From an uncultured Eubacteriales bacterium (lineage in GTDB: Bacteria; Bacillota; Clostridia; Oscillospirales; Oscillospiraceae), in contig UQWI01000003.1 of NCBI GenBank assembly GCA_900544765.1, forward strand, positions 124,001 to 188,000: a stretch of 64,000 nt of DNA. Direction: 5' to 3'. A model generated the notes under the pieces. That model was not told the origin of the DNA, did not search any database, and saw nothing but the letters and a program-made list of their open reading frames with translations. A program made the position numbers and the translations under genes. This document shows, piece after piece, positions 1-7,477 of this stretch. How positions within the stretch are numbered: position 1 is the stretch's first letter; every line of letters starts with the position of its first letter.

Positions 1-733
1 CTCCGCGTCTGAAAGGCCCTGTGAGGCGTAGATGGCGCGCAGCTCGTTGTACGCAGCCGTGAGCGGCTCCGCCCCGTAGTAGCTGTCCTGCTCGCCGATG
101 GCCATGTAGACCGGCGTGCGCGATGCAGCGAGGACGTCCAGGTCTCCGTCCCAGCGCGTGCTGGTTACCAGGCAGGCGGCAAAGAGTTCCGGGCGCATGC
201 CCATGACGAGCGAGGCGGTCCCCCCCTCCCCCGCTCATGCCGTGCAGGTACACCCGCGCGGGGTCTATGTTGTACGCGGACATGAAGTATTCTACCAGCG
301 CTATCGTCTGCCGCGTCGAGGTCTCACCCCAGTCATTGAGCTGCGGCGCGAGCACCAGCATGCGCTCGTTGTAGCTCTGCGCCTCAAAGCCAAAGTCCTC
401 CGCCAGGTTGGCCCCCACGCCCTGGAAGTACAGCCCCTCGTAACCCGCGAGCGTCACAAAGAGCGCATAGGGCTCCGTCCCGTCATAGCTTTCAGGGGTG
501 TAGAGGTTGTAGTGTATGTCTCTCTCTGCTGAGTGCAGGACGTTGTCCAGCACGAAGCCGCGCTCGGTCTCCGTCCCGGCTTCGACGTATGCGCCCGGCT
601 CCGGCGTTGAGGCCGCTGCGGGCGCTTCGGCGGTTTGCTCCGGCGTCGAGGCCGGCTGAGCCGTGCCGCAGGCTGTCAGCGCAAATATAAGCGCAATCTC
701 CAGGCATATCGCCAGCGTTTTGGTTATGTTCAT
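1..733 (-). pseudogene. Lipoprotein alpha/beta-hydrolase (esterase family), frameshifted and cut by window edge
   Basis: Starts at ATG 733 behind a GAGG Shine-Dalgarno. The N-terminus has a signal peptide ending in a lipobox (ALTAC, Cys22), so an exported lipoprotein is expected. A low-complexity Pro/Ala/Glu linker precedes an esterase domain with nucleophile motif HGMSGGG near residues 164-170, as in feruloyl-esterase/PHB-depolymerase-like serine hydrolases. The reading frame breaks at a run of seven G (minus strand, positions 226-220). Removing one G restores a frame that continues in hydrolase-like sequence (TASLVMGMRPELFA, then a GEQDSYYG acid-residue region) to base 1. So the gene is frameshifted, either by a sequencing error in the G5-A-G7 tract or by a real mutation. 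The 3' end lies outside the window. Substrate unknown. Confidence 0.7.
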
Positions 734-754
734 ATGTCAAGCCTCTATTCATGT

Positions 755-768
755 TTTAGCGCGTTAAA
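755..768. repeat. 14-base motif TTTAGCGCGTTAAA, copy 1 of 3
   Basis: This near-palindromic 14-mer lies just upstream of the lipoprotein esterase start. The same 14 bases recur, in either orientation, at 62324-62337 and 62937-62950, about 61 kb away. In between (734-904) I see no gene, only a weak GC-rich hairpin. Confidence 0.5.
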
Positions 769-904
769 GAATTTTGAAAATTTGAACGGGCCTTTCGCCC
801 CCATCGGTCAATGCTCGTATGGGCTTACGATGCGCAGCATGCAAGATGTGGGCCCACCACCGCTGCCGCAATATACCAGGCAGCGGCCTGTTGCTGCCGC
901 ATTG

Positions 905-934
905 AAAAGGCGGCGGGTTTCCCCGCCGCCTTTT
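905..934. terminator. Bidirectional intrinsic terminator
   Basis: Perfect hairpin AAAAGGCGGCGGG / CCCGCCGCCTTTT with T-runs on both strands. It lies directly downstream of the minus-strand RibD-like gene, so it ends the long minus-strand redox cluster. Confidence 0.85.
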
Positions 935-935
935 G

Positions 936-1634
936 TCAGTCAAGCCTGTATCTCAGCCACATTCCTCCGCCGTTCAGCTGACGGCTCTCTATGAGCTCCA
1001 GCCCGGCGCTGCCGCAGCGGTCAAACAGCACGGCCCCGTCTCCTCCGTCTATGACGGGTGCCACGACCACGCTCAGTTCATCGACGCACCCGGCGTCCAG
1101 CAGAGCGCCGTTTATCAGCCCGCCGCCGGCGAGCATTATCCGGTCTATGCCGAAGAGCTCATGCAGCCTGCGCAGCCTCAGCTTAAAGTCAACACGGCTC
1201 TTGCCCGCGACAATGTATGAGATGCCCCGCTCACGCAGGTACTCAAGATACTCCGGCGCTGCCTGCTCGGTCAGGAGCTCCACGACGTGCATATCCGGCC
1301 TGCCGGGGCGGGAAAACGTGCCGCTCTGCCATCCTATGCGTCCGCGCGCGTCCACGGCGACGAGGTAGTCGCGCTCCCCGGCCGGGGCCTTATAGTCAGT
1401 GTAAGGCAGGAGCTGCTTTGGGCGGGAAAGCTCACCCGCTTCGCCGCCTGCAAACTCCATGGCAGTGGTCGTGCCGTAGAGCGTGGCAGTACAGCCAAAC
1501 GTGCTGCGGAGCGCGCCATATTCCCTCCTCGCGGCTGCGCACCCGGGCTCTGCGAATAAGCTGCCGTCAATACGCCCGTCAATTGAGGCGAGCATGTGGC
1601 AGACGACGTAGGGGCGTGTCTCAGTCCTGCCCAT
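936..1634 (-). CDS. RibD C-terminal-domain (dihydrofolate reductase-fold) reductase
   Basis: A 232-residue protein made of a single RibD_C/DHFR-like domain: the N-terminal strand motif YVVCHMLASIDGRIDG, the central YIVAGKS segment, and the C-terminal LAGGGLINGALL segment that binds NAD(P)H in this fold. Stand-alone RibD_C proteins (yeast Rib7 type) reduce pyrimidine or pterin-like substrates. No deaminase domain or riboflavin gene is adjacent, so a riboflavin role is not supported. The ATG at 1634 has an AAGGAAG Shine-Dalgarno and overlaps the upstream gene by 14 bases, indicating translational coupling. Substrate is unknown; a general NADPH-dependent reductase is the safest reading. Confidence 0.8.
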   Translation of the reverse strand: MGRTETRPYVVCHMLASIDGRIDGSLFAEPGCAAARREYGALRSTFGCTATLYGTTTAMEFAGGEAGELSRPKQLLPYTDYKAPAGERDYLVAVDARGRIGWQSGTFSRPGRPDMHVVELLTEQAAPEYLEYLRERGISYIVAGKSRVDFKLRLRRLHELFGIDRIMLAGGGLINGALLDAGCVDELSVVVAPVIDGGDGAVLFDRCGSAGLELIESRQLNGGGMWLRYRLD

Positions 1635-1950
1635 CGCCGTACACTTCCTTTGCCATGCGCAGGGCGGCCCAGGCCTTTGGCCAGCCCGCGTAGAAGGCCA
1701 GCTGGGTCAAGGCCTCGGTCATCTCCTGCGCGGTGACGCCGTTGGCCTTGGCGCGCTGGATGTGGTGCAGCAGCGAGGTGTCGAGGATGCCGCTCGCCAT
1801 AAGGGCTGAGACGGTGATGAGGCTGCGGTCGCGCGGCGAGAGCTCAGCCTCACGCGACCAGACCTCTCCGAAGAGCACGTCGTCGTTCAGCTCGGCGAAC
1901 TTGGGCGCGAAGGCGCCCATCGAATCGCGTCCGACGGTAACTTTGTCCAT
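1621..1950 (-). CDS. Carboxymuconolactone decarboxylase/AhpD-family protein
   Basis: 109 residues, the usual size of single-domain CMD proteins. The helical segment RDRSLITVSALMASG and the LLHHIQRAKANGVT and ALTQLAFYAGWPKAW segments match the family. The CxxC peroxidatic pair of AhpD-type members is not visible, so a decarboxylase-like or unknown role is more likely than peroxide reduction. It is co-transcribed with the flavin reductase upstream (15-base gap) and the RibD-like reductase downstream (overlap). Such clusters with aldo/keto reductases, flavodoxins and hydrolases are common in gut anaerobes and are usually linked to turnover of small electrophilic or aromatic compounds; the substrate here is not deducible. 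Confidence 0.85.
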   Translation of the reverse strand: MDKVTVGRDSMGAFAPKFAELNDDVLFGEVWSREAELSPRDRSLITVSALMASGILDTSLLHHIQRAKANGVTAQEMTEALTQLAFYAGWPKAWAALRMAKEVYGDGQD

Positions 1951-1965
1951 AGGTATTCCTCCTTG

Positions 1966-2523
1966 TCACTTGAGCGCAGCGCCGTCGTGGAAGGCGCTGC
2001 CAACTTTTCCGCCCAGGACGAAGTACTCGTTGCGCACCCCGTCGTAGCTTATGGGCGCAAGCTTGGCCACGTCCGGTTTACCGTCGGCGGCAAGCGCAGA
2101 CTCGTCCACGCTGATATTGACTATGCGGCCTATCACATTGCCGTCCTCGTTGACCTTGACCAGCTTGCACTCGAGCGCCATGGGCAGTTCTGTGATGACG
2201 GGCGCGTCTACGAGGGCGCTCTTCACGGTGTGCAGCCCGGCCTTCGAGAGCTTATCCGCCTCGTTATGGGCGCTGACCAGGCCGACATAGTCCGCCTCGC
2301 GCAGATGCGCCCTGTCGGCAAAGCTAACGGTGAAGGCCTTGCGCTCCACAATGTTGTCAAAGGTCTTGTGGCCGTGGCTCAGGCACAGCTCAACCATGTC
2401 GGCTTCGTACAGCCCGCCCCAGGCGGCGGTCATGGCGTCGGCCTTGCCATCGCCGTCATAGCTGGCGATGACCAGCACGGGCATGGGATAAAACCAGGGT
2501 TTGGAACCGAAATCCTTACGCAT
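1966..2523 (-). CDS. Flavin reductase family protein (FMN-binding)
   Basis: 185 residues with the hallmarks of the flavin reductase-like/split-barrel FMN-binding family: PMPVLVIASYDGDGKADAMTAAWGG near the N-terminus (a variant of the family phosphate/FMN-binding segment), FTVSFADR in the middle, and a C-terminal LGGKVGSAF segment. Family members use FMN either as bound cofactor or as substrate, usually with NAD(P)H. The gene sits 16 bases downstream of the DUF362 gene and 15 bases upstream of the CMD protein, so it is within the same minus-strand operon. It may supply reduced flavin to the flavodoxin-like and reductase proteins of the cluster (inference). Confidence 0.85.
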   Translation of the reverse strand: MRKDFGSKPWFYPMPVLVIASYDGDGKADAMTAAWGGLYEADMVELCLSHGHKTFDNIVERKAFTVSFADRAHLREADYVGLVSAHNEADKLSKAGLHTVKSALVDAPVITELPMALECKLVKVNEDGNVIGRIVNISVDESALAADGKPDVAKLAPISYDGVRNEYFVLGGKVGSAFHDGAALK

Positions 2524-2539
2524 TGTTCCTCTCTCCTTT

Positions 2540-3436
2540 TCAGTCTATGGATATGAGCTCGTACTCCCTGGAGCCAAAGCCGAGCTCTGCGGCGGCCTCA
2601 ATAGTGTGGATGCCGTTGCGGGAGTTCACACGCTCCATGAAGTGCTCCCTGCCCGGGTCGTCTGAGTTCATGACCAGATCCATGCAGGCCTGGTCGATGG
2701 CAACGGGGTCGGTCGAGGCGAGGATGCCGATGTCCGCCATGCAGGGGGCCTCGGCGTCGGAGCAGCAGTCGCAGTCAACAGAGAGATTCTTCATGACGTT
2801 TACGAATGCAATCCGCCCCTCGAAATGCTTGCATACGCTCTCGGCGGCGTCGGCCATGGCCTCCGGGAACACCACATTGCTGGCGTGTACGTCCCAGGCC
2901 TCGTAGTGGTCGGCGCTCTTTCCGCCGGAGTGGATAAGGCTCTTGCCCGCGCGGGAGGCGCAGCCGATGGACAGCTGCTTGAGCGCGCCGCCGTAGCCGC
3001 CCATAGGGTGACCCTTGAAGTGGGCCAGGACGAGCATACTGTCATAGTTCAGCATATTTTTGCCCACGAGGTTCTTCTTGAGTATCTTGCCGTCGGGGAT
3101 GTCCAGCTCCGCGTCCGGCCCCTCGGCGTCCATCAGGTCCACGTTGAAGTACTTGTTCCAGCCGTGCTCCTCTATGAGTTTGAGGTGGCTGTCCGTGTTG
3201 TCGCGCACGCCGTTGTGGTGCTTGTCGCCGTAGGCGGTGTTGCACTCCACTATGGTGCCGTTGACCTTATCGACCACGGGTTTCCAGAACTCCGGGCGCA
3301 TGAAATACTGGTTGCCCTTTTCGCCAGAGTGCACCTTGACCGCCACCCTGCCGGGCAGCTCGGCGCCAAGAGCATCATACACCCTGACGACAGCCTCCGG
3401 CGTTATCTCGCGCGTGAAATATATCTTGGATACCAT
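2540..3436 (-). CDS. DUF362 domain protein
   Basis: 298 residues when started at the ATG at 3436, which has an AAAGGAG Shine-Dalgarno; an upstream in-frame extension to 3493 has none. The DUF362 core is seen in VAVKVHSGEKG, CNTAYGDKHHNG, LVLAHFKGHPMGGYGGALKQLSIG and the cysteine-rich DCDCCSDAEAPC segment near residue 235, followed by ASTDPVAIDQACMDLV. Many DUF362 proteins are Fe-S associated and some carry a fused ferredoxin domain; here only the clustered cysteines (C..CDCC..C) are present. Biochemical role of the family is poorly defined. Operon partner of the flavin reductase downstream and lipoprotein aldo/keto reductase upstream. Confidence 0.8.
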   Translation of the reverse strand: MVSKIYFTREITPEAVVRVYDALGAELPGRVAVKVHSGEKGNQYFMRPEFWKPVVDKVNGTIVECNTAYGDKHHNGVRDNTDSHLKLIEEHGWNKYFNVDLMDAEGPDAELDIPDGKILKKNLVGKNMLNYDSMLVLAHFKGHPMGGYGGALKQLSIGCASRAGKSLIHSGGKSADHYEAWDVHASNVVFPEAMADAAESVCKHFEGRIAFVNVMKNLSVDCDCCSDAEAPCMADIGILASTDPVAIDQACMDLVMNSDDPGREHFMERVNSRNGIHTIEAAAELGFGSREYELISID

Positions 3437-3474
3437 TTCTTTGCTCCTTTCCGGCTTTCGAGACGTTGACAAAA

Positions 3475-4578
3475 TCAGAATTCCCCGTCCCATTCCCTTG
3501 GCGGGCTGGTGAACGCCCCGCCCATTAGGTCGTAGTTGATGTTGAAATACCTTCCGTCCTCGCCCTGATCCATAGCGCGTATCTGCTCCATCTCCTCGTC
3601 GCTCAGCTCAAAGTCGAACACGTCAAGGTTCTCGCGTATATGCTCCGGGTTCGTGGAACCGGGGATGACCGAAAAGCCCTCCTGTATGTGCCAGCGTATA
3701 ATGATTTGGACAACGCTTTTCTCATGCGCTTGAGCTATAGCCTCGAGTGTCCCCTCGTTCAGCAGCCGCTGATCGCCGTGGCCCAGCGGGTACCAGCACT
3801 CCACCTGTATGCCGTATTGCTCCGCAAGCTCCCGCGTCTCAAGCCTCTGTGCAAAGGGGTGGCACTCTATCTGCATCACCTGCGGCCTTATCTCCTGCTC
3901 CATGATCGCGTTGAAGGCGTCCATGCGGTTGTCAAAATTGCTTATGCCCAGGGCGCGTATCTTTCCTTCACGGTACGCCCGCTCAAACCCCTGCCAGGCG
4001 CTGACGATCGTCTCAATGTCCCCAGCGGGATGGTGGAGATAGACGAGGTCTATGTACTCCACTCCCAACCTGTCGAGCATCGCGTTGACGGCGCCGTAGG
4101 CGTCGGCGTACTCGCTCGGCCAGAGCTTGTCGGTTATCCAGATCTCCTCCCTGGGAACGCCGCTGTCTGCGATGCCCTGAGCCACGCCGCGCTCGTTCAT
4201 GTATCCGTGCGCGGTGTCGAGGTGACGGTAGCCTGCCTCAAGCGCGGCGGCCACGGATTCGCGTGTGGTCTGGTTCAGGATGCCCAGGTCGCCGCTCTCC
4301 AGGCTCTGTATCTGCGTTCCCAGGCCAAACCGCGGCATCTGTACGCCGTTATTGAGCGTGATAAGAGGCACGCCGGCGGTCGCGGCGATGTTGGACACGT
4401 CCGCCGGTCCGGTTCCGGGCGCCTCCGCCTCATAAGCAGCTCCGGTCTCCCGTGCTCCCGCCGCCGGCGTGGGAACAGGTGATACCGCATCCGGCGGCGC
4501 TCCACAGGCAGCCAGGCCCGCAGCCATCGCAAGCACGAGGAGCAGCGCAAATATCTTTCTCACAGCGCGGCTTTTCAT
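3475..4578 (-). CDS. Aldo/keto reductase with lipoprotein signal
   Basis: 367 residues from ATG 4578, which overlaps the stop of the upstream aldo/keto reductase (ATGA), so the two are translationally coupled. Residues 1-25 form a lipoprotein signal peptide (charged start, hydrophobic core, lipobox LAAC with Cys25), followed by a Pro/Ala-rich linker to about residue 68. The remainder is a normal aldo/keto reductase barrel with the catalytic tetrad in place: Asp121 and Tyr126 (DTAHGY), Lys151 (TDKLW) and His182/183 (YLHHP), plus a C-terminal PGSTNPEHIRENLDV NADPH-binding segment. Family members work on cytosolic NAD(P)H, so export is unexpected. Either it faces inward by some unusual route, or it uses another reductant outside. 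A longer upstream frame exists but lacks a ribosome site. Confidence 0.85.
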   Translation of the reverse strand: MKSRAVRKIFALLLVLAMAAGLAACGAPPDAVSPVPTPAAGARETGAAYEAEAPGTGPADVSNIAATAGVPLITLNNGVQMPRFGLGTQIQSLESGDLGILNQTTRESVAAALEAGYRHLDTAHGYMNERGVAQGIADSGVPREEIWITDKLWPSEYADAYGAVNAMLDRLGVEYIDLVYLHHPAGDIETIVSAWQGFERAYREGKIRALGISNFDNRMDAFNAIMEQEIRPQVMQIECHPFAQRLETRELAEQYGIQVECWYPLGHGDQRLLNEGTLEAIAQAHEKSVVQIIIRWHIQEGFSVIPGSTNPEHIRENLDVFDFELSDEEMEQIRAMDQGEDGRYFNINYDLMGGAFTSPPREWDGEF

Positions 4579-5576
4579 CCGTTCTTCAGCTCGGTGCCGC
4601 CGTAGACGGCGGACATCTCCATGCCGTCCAGCGCGGCGTCCAGCTCCGCCACCTCTGCGGCGCTGAGGTTCACTTCCCCGGCGGCGAGGTTCTCGCGCAT
4701 GCGCTCGGGCTTTCTCGAGCCGGGGATTGGGACGATGTGCTCCGGCCTGTCTATCATCCACGCAAGCGAAATCTGTGCGGGGGTGGCGTTGTGGCTTGCG
4801 GCGGTGTCGCGCAGCAGCTCCAGCAGCGCCCTGTTCTTCTCCACGGCCCCGTCGGTGAACTGCGGCATGGCCGCGCGGTAGTCGGTCTTGGCGTCGAAGG
4901 TCTGACCCTTGCCGTAGGCGCCGGTCAGAAAGCCGTTTGCCATCGGCGAGAAGGCCACGAAGCCTACGCCCAGCTCCTTCAAGGCCGGAAAGAGCGCGGC
5001 GTGCTGCCGGGCCATCATGGAGTAGCGGTTTTCGACGGCGGTCACGGGGCAGACGGCGTGCGCGCGGCGCAGGTAGTCCTCGTTGGCCTCGGATATGCCC
5101 CAGTGCGTTATCTTGCCCTCTTTGATGAGCTCTGCCATGACCTGCGCGACCGCCTCGGGCTCCACTGAGGGGTCGATTCGGTGCTGGAAATACAGGTCGA
5201 TGTGGTCCGTCTTGAGCCGCTTCAGGCTGCCCTCCACGCTCCGGCGTATCGTCTCCGGGCGTGAATCCGGTATGAGCGGATAGGGTACGACGCCGCTCTC
5301 GAGGTCGAAGCGCAGGCCGAACTTACTGGCAATCACCACGTCGGAGCGCACATCGCGCAGCGCTTCGCCGACTATGCGCTCGTTGACGTGCGGGTCGTCG
5401 GCAGTACCGTAGACCTCGGCGGTGTCAAAGAAGCGGTAGCCCACGTCATAGGCCTCGCGTATGAGCTTTGCCGCCTCGCGCTCATCGGTCGCCGGGCCGT
5501 AGGCGTGGGAGAAGCCCATGCAGCCCAGGCCCACGGCGCCTACAGTGAGGTCCCTGCCGAGTGTGATGGTTTTCAT
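4575..5576 (-). CDS. Aldo/keto reductase (AKR7/13-like, cytosolic)
   Basis: 333 residues from ATG 5576, chosen because an AAGGAG Shine-Dalgarno sits eight bases upstream; a GTG three codons earlier overlaps that site. Family features: LGCMGFSHAYGP near the N-terminus, the DTAEVYG catalytic Asp/Tyr, IASKFG catalytic Lys, YFQHRIDP catalytic His, and IPGSRKPERMRENL for NADPH. No signal peptide, unlike its downstream neighbour, so this copy is cytosolic. It reduces aldehydes or ketones with NADPH; the actual substrate is unknown. It overlaps the lipoprotein reductase by four bases and follows the flavodoxin lipoprotein gene by 12 bases, all in one operon. Confidence 0.9.
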   Translation of the reverse strand: MKTITLGRDLTVGAVGLGCMGFSHAYGPATDEREAAKLIREAYDVGYRFFDTAEVYGTADDPHVNERIVGEALRDVRSDVVIASKFGLRFDLESGVVPYPLIPDSRPETIRRSVEGSLKRLKTDHIDLYFQHRIDPSVEPEAVAQVMAELIKEGKITHWGISEANEDYLRRAHAVCPVTAVENRYSMMARQHAALFPALKELGVGFVAFSPMANGFLTGAYGKGQTFDAKTDYRAAMPQFTDGAVEKNRALLELLRDTAASHNATPAQISLAWMIDRPEHIVPIPGSRKPERMRENLAAGEVNLSAAEVAELDAALDGMEMSAVYGGTELKNG

Positions 5577-5588
5577 CCTCAACACTCC

Positions 5589-6299
5589 TTACAGCCCGAG
5601 GCCTTCAACCCACTCGGCCACGTCGCTCTCGCTCACGCTGGAGCGGAAGCGCATGCCCTCAAGCCAGGTGCCGCTGCCCGCGGCCTGCTCAAGCAAAGTG
5701 CCGCTCTGGCCGAGCCCGGAGCTGGAGCTGGTGCAGAAGGGGATGACGGTCTTGCCGCTGAAGTCGTTGGCGGAGACGAAGCTGCTCACCGGCCAGGCGG
5801 CGATGCCCCACCAGATGGGGTAGCCGATGAACACGGTGTCGTAGCTGTCCCAGTTGGGCACGTCGGTGCTGACGAGCTCTATGTCGCGCAGGCTCTCATC
5901 CTCGTACTCCTGCACCACGCGGCTGTTCTCATCCGTCCAACGCAGGTCGTCGCCGGTGTAGGGCTGAGCGGGCTCGATGACGAAGGTGTCCGCGCCGGTG
6001 GCGGCGGCTATATATCCCGCGACGGCCTCAGTGTTGCCGGTCGCGGAGAAGTAGACGACGAGAGTGTTCCCTCCCTCGGCGTCCCCGTTCATGGGCTGCT
6101 CACTGAGTACGCTCGTGGGTTCGGTGGTGGATTCAGCAGTGGGCTCGGAGCTGGGCTCGGCGGTCGGCTCAGCTGTGGGTTCTGCTGTGGGTTCGGCAGC
6201 GGGTTCCGGGGTACCGGTCACGGTGACCGTCTCAGTGCCGCAGGCGGCCAGAGCGAAGGTCATTACAAGGGCGAGCAGCAGTGCTGTAAGTTTTTTCAT
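5589..6299 (-). CDS. Exported flavodoxin-domain lipoprotein
   Basis: 236 residues from ATG 6299. A signal peptide with lipobox LAAC (Cys20) is followed by a linker made of PTAEP/PSSEP repeats (about residues 31-62), typical of a cell-surface tether. Residues 78-236 are a flavodoxin_4-type domain with the FMN phosphate loop SATGNT at 85-90, a YPIWWGIAAWPV segment and the C-terminal PFCTSSSSGLGQ loop. Flavodoxins normally carry electrons in the cytosol; here the whole domain should sit outside the membrane. The gene is followed 12 bases later by two aldo/keto reductases. A role in surface electron transfer or flavin-linked reduction is an inference from location only. Confidence 0.85.
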   Translation of the reverse strand: MKKLTALLLALVMTFALAACGTETVTVTGTPEPAAEPTAEPTAEPTAEPSSEPTAESTTEPTSVLSEQPMNGDAEGGNTLVVYFSATGNTEAVAGYIAAATGADTFVIEPAQPYTGDDLRWTDENSRVVQEYEDESLRDIELVSTDVPNWDSYDTVFIGYPIWWGIAAWPVSSFVSANDFSGKTVIPFCTSSSSGLGQSGTLLEQAAGSGTWLEGMRFRSSVSESDVAEWVEGLGL

Positions 6300-6383
6300 A
6301 GTGATTCCTCCTGAATTGATGTCATTACAGCGCCTCACGGCGCGTGCAGCTGTGCGGCTTGGTTGAAATAAGGGGTCTTGCGT

Positions 6384-7376
6384 TTACATTTGCGCCTCCC
6401 AAAACGCCACGGCGTCGTCGAGCCAGCCCTCGGCGGCCGTGCCCGTGCCCAGGCCGAAGCCGTGGCCCAGGCCCGGATAGCAGTGGAACTCGGTGGGTAT
6501 GCCCAGGGCGTCCAGGCGCTGCACCCTCCGTTGCATGACCCGCCAGTCTGCTATCCAATCGCTGTCACCGACGCAGACGAAGGTCGGCGGGTCCTCGGGC
6601 GTGTAGTCGCTGTGGCCGGTGTACTGCATGACGACCGTACCGGGCCGTGGCAGCTCTTCCCCTCCGAAGGCCGCCGGGCCGTAGGAGCCGAGCCAGGCCG
6701 CCATTCTCGCACCAGCGCTCCCGCCCCAGAGCGAGTAGCACTCGGTGCTCACGCCCAGCTCTTCAGCGTTGGCGAAGATGAAGCTGATGGCTCTGGCCAG
6801 GTCCTCGCAGGCCGTCTGAGCGCCGGGCCGGTAGATGAGCGCGAAGGCGTTATAGCCCCGGCGGCTGAGCTCCAGCGCGTGCGGGAAGCTGTCCTGCATC
6901 GCCCCGACGTAGGCGAAGGCTCCGCCCGCGTTGCACACGGCGAAGGGTGCTCCCTCCTCGCCCCTGAAGAAAAAGAGGCCGGTGTCCTCCTTTGCCGGGT
7001 CAGCAGCTTTCTCTGCGTCGGTGTAGATGTCATAGAACACCGTCCCGCCGGAGGCTGCGCGCTCGTGAAGCGTGTTGACTATCTCCACGGTCTCATTCGG
7101 GTCGATGTGACTGTACCAGGTGAGTCCTAGGGAACCGAGCGTGTCGCCGCTCATGTAGGCGCGTTCCACGGGAAAGAGCAGCCGCCCGTAGTCTCCAAAG
7201 ACCGGGTCGTTTATGACCTCGTCTATACGAGAGCCGGCGGTGTACGCACCGCTTTGAGTATTCGCTGTGGTCATCGTGCCGCCTCCTTCGTTATCCTGCG
7301 CACCGCAGCCGTTCAAAGTGAATATCACGCAGATGCTGAGCGCTGCGGCCGCCAAGGCCCTTCCCTTCAATATCAT
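6384..7376 (-). CDS. Lipoprotein alpha/beta hydrolase (acetyl-xylan-esterase-like)
   Basis: 330 residues from ATG 7376, which has a GGAGAGG Shine-Dalgarno. Residues 1-24 are a lipoprotein signal (LNGC, Cys24). The hydrolase domain has the nucleophile elbow GGSAG, the acid residue in CVGDSDWIAD and the histidine in GLGHGFGLG, giving a complete Ser-Asp-His triad, and resembles BD-FAE/carbohydrate-esterase-like proteins. A VFYDIYTDAEK segment starts the core domain. It lies upstream of the flavodoxin lipoprotein (84-base gap) on the same strand and may be the first gene of the redox operon. Esterase on acylated glycans or small molecules is likely; exact substrate unknown. Confidence 0.85.
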   Translation of the reverse strand: MILKGRALAAAALSICVIFTLNGCGAQDNEGGGTMTTANTQSGAYTAGSRIDEVINDPVFGDYGRLLFPVERAYMSGDTLGSLGLTWYSHIDPNETVEIVNTLHERAASGGTVFYDIYTDAEKAADPAKEDTGLFFFRGEEGAPFAVCNAGGAFAYVGAMQDSFPHALELSRRGYNAFALIYRPGAQTACEDLARAISFIFANAEELGVSTECYSLWGGSAGARMAAWLGSYGPAAFGGEELPRPGTVVMQYTGHSDYTPEDPPTFVCVGDSDWIADWRVMQRRVQRLDALGIPTEFHCYPGLGHGFGLGTGTAAEGWLDDAVAFWEAQM

Positions 7377-7477
7377 CACCTCTCCGACGCTGATATTGTA
7401 AAACTCAAGCCGCTGAAAGTACAATGCCGTTTGCTGTATCTGCTATAACTTCAACGCATAGCAAACGTCACACAGCT

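Noticed and set aside
220..232. Programmed frameshifting in the esterase
   Set aside because: The G-run is not a standard slippery heptamer with a downstream structure that I can identify; a mutation or sequencing error is simpler.
3475..4761. Upstream extension of the lipoprotein aldo/keto reductase
   Set aside because: The added 61 residues are Arg-rich and overlap the preceding gene; the ATG at 4578 gives a signal peptide and ATGA coupling.
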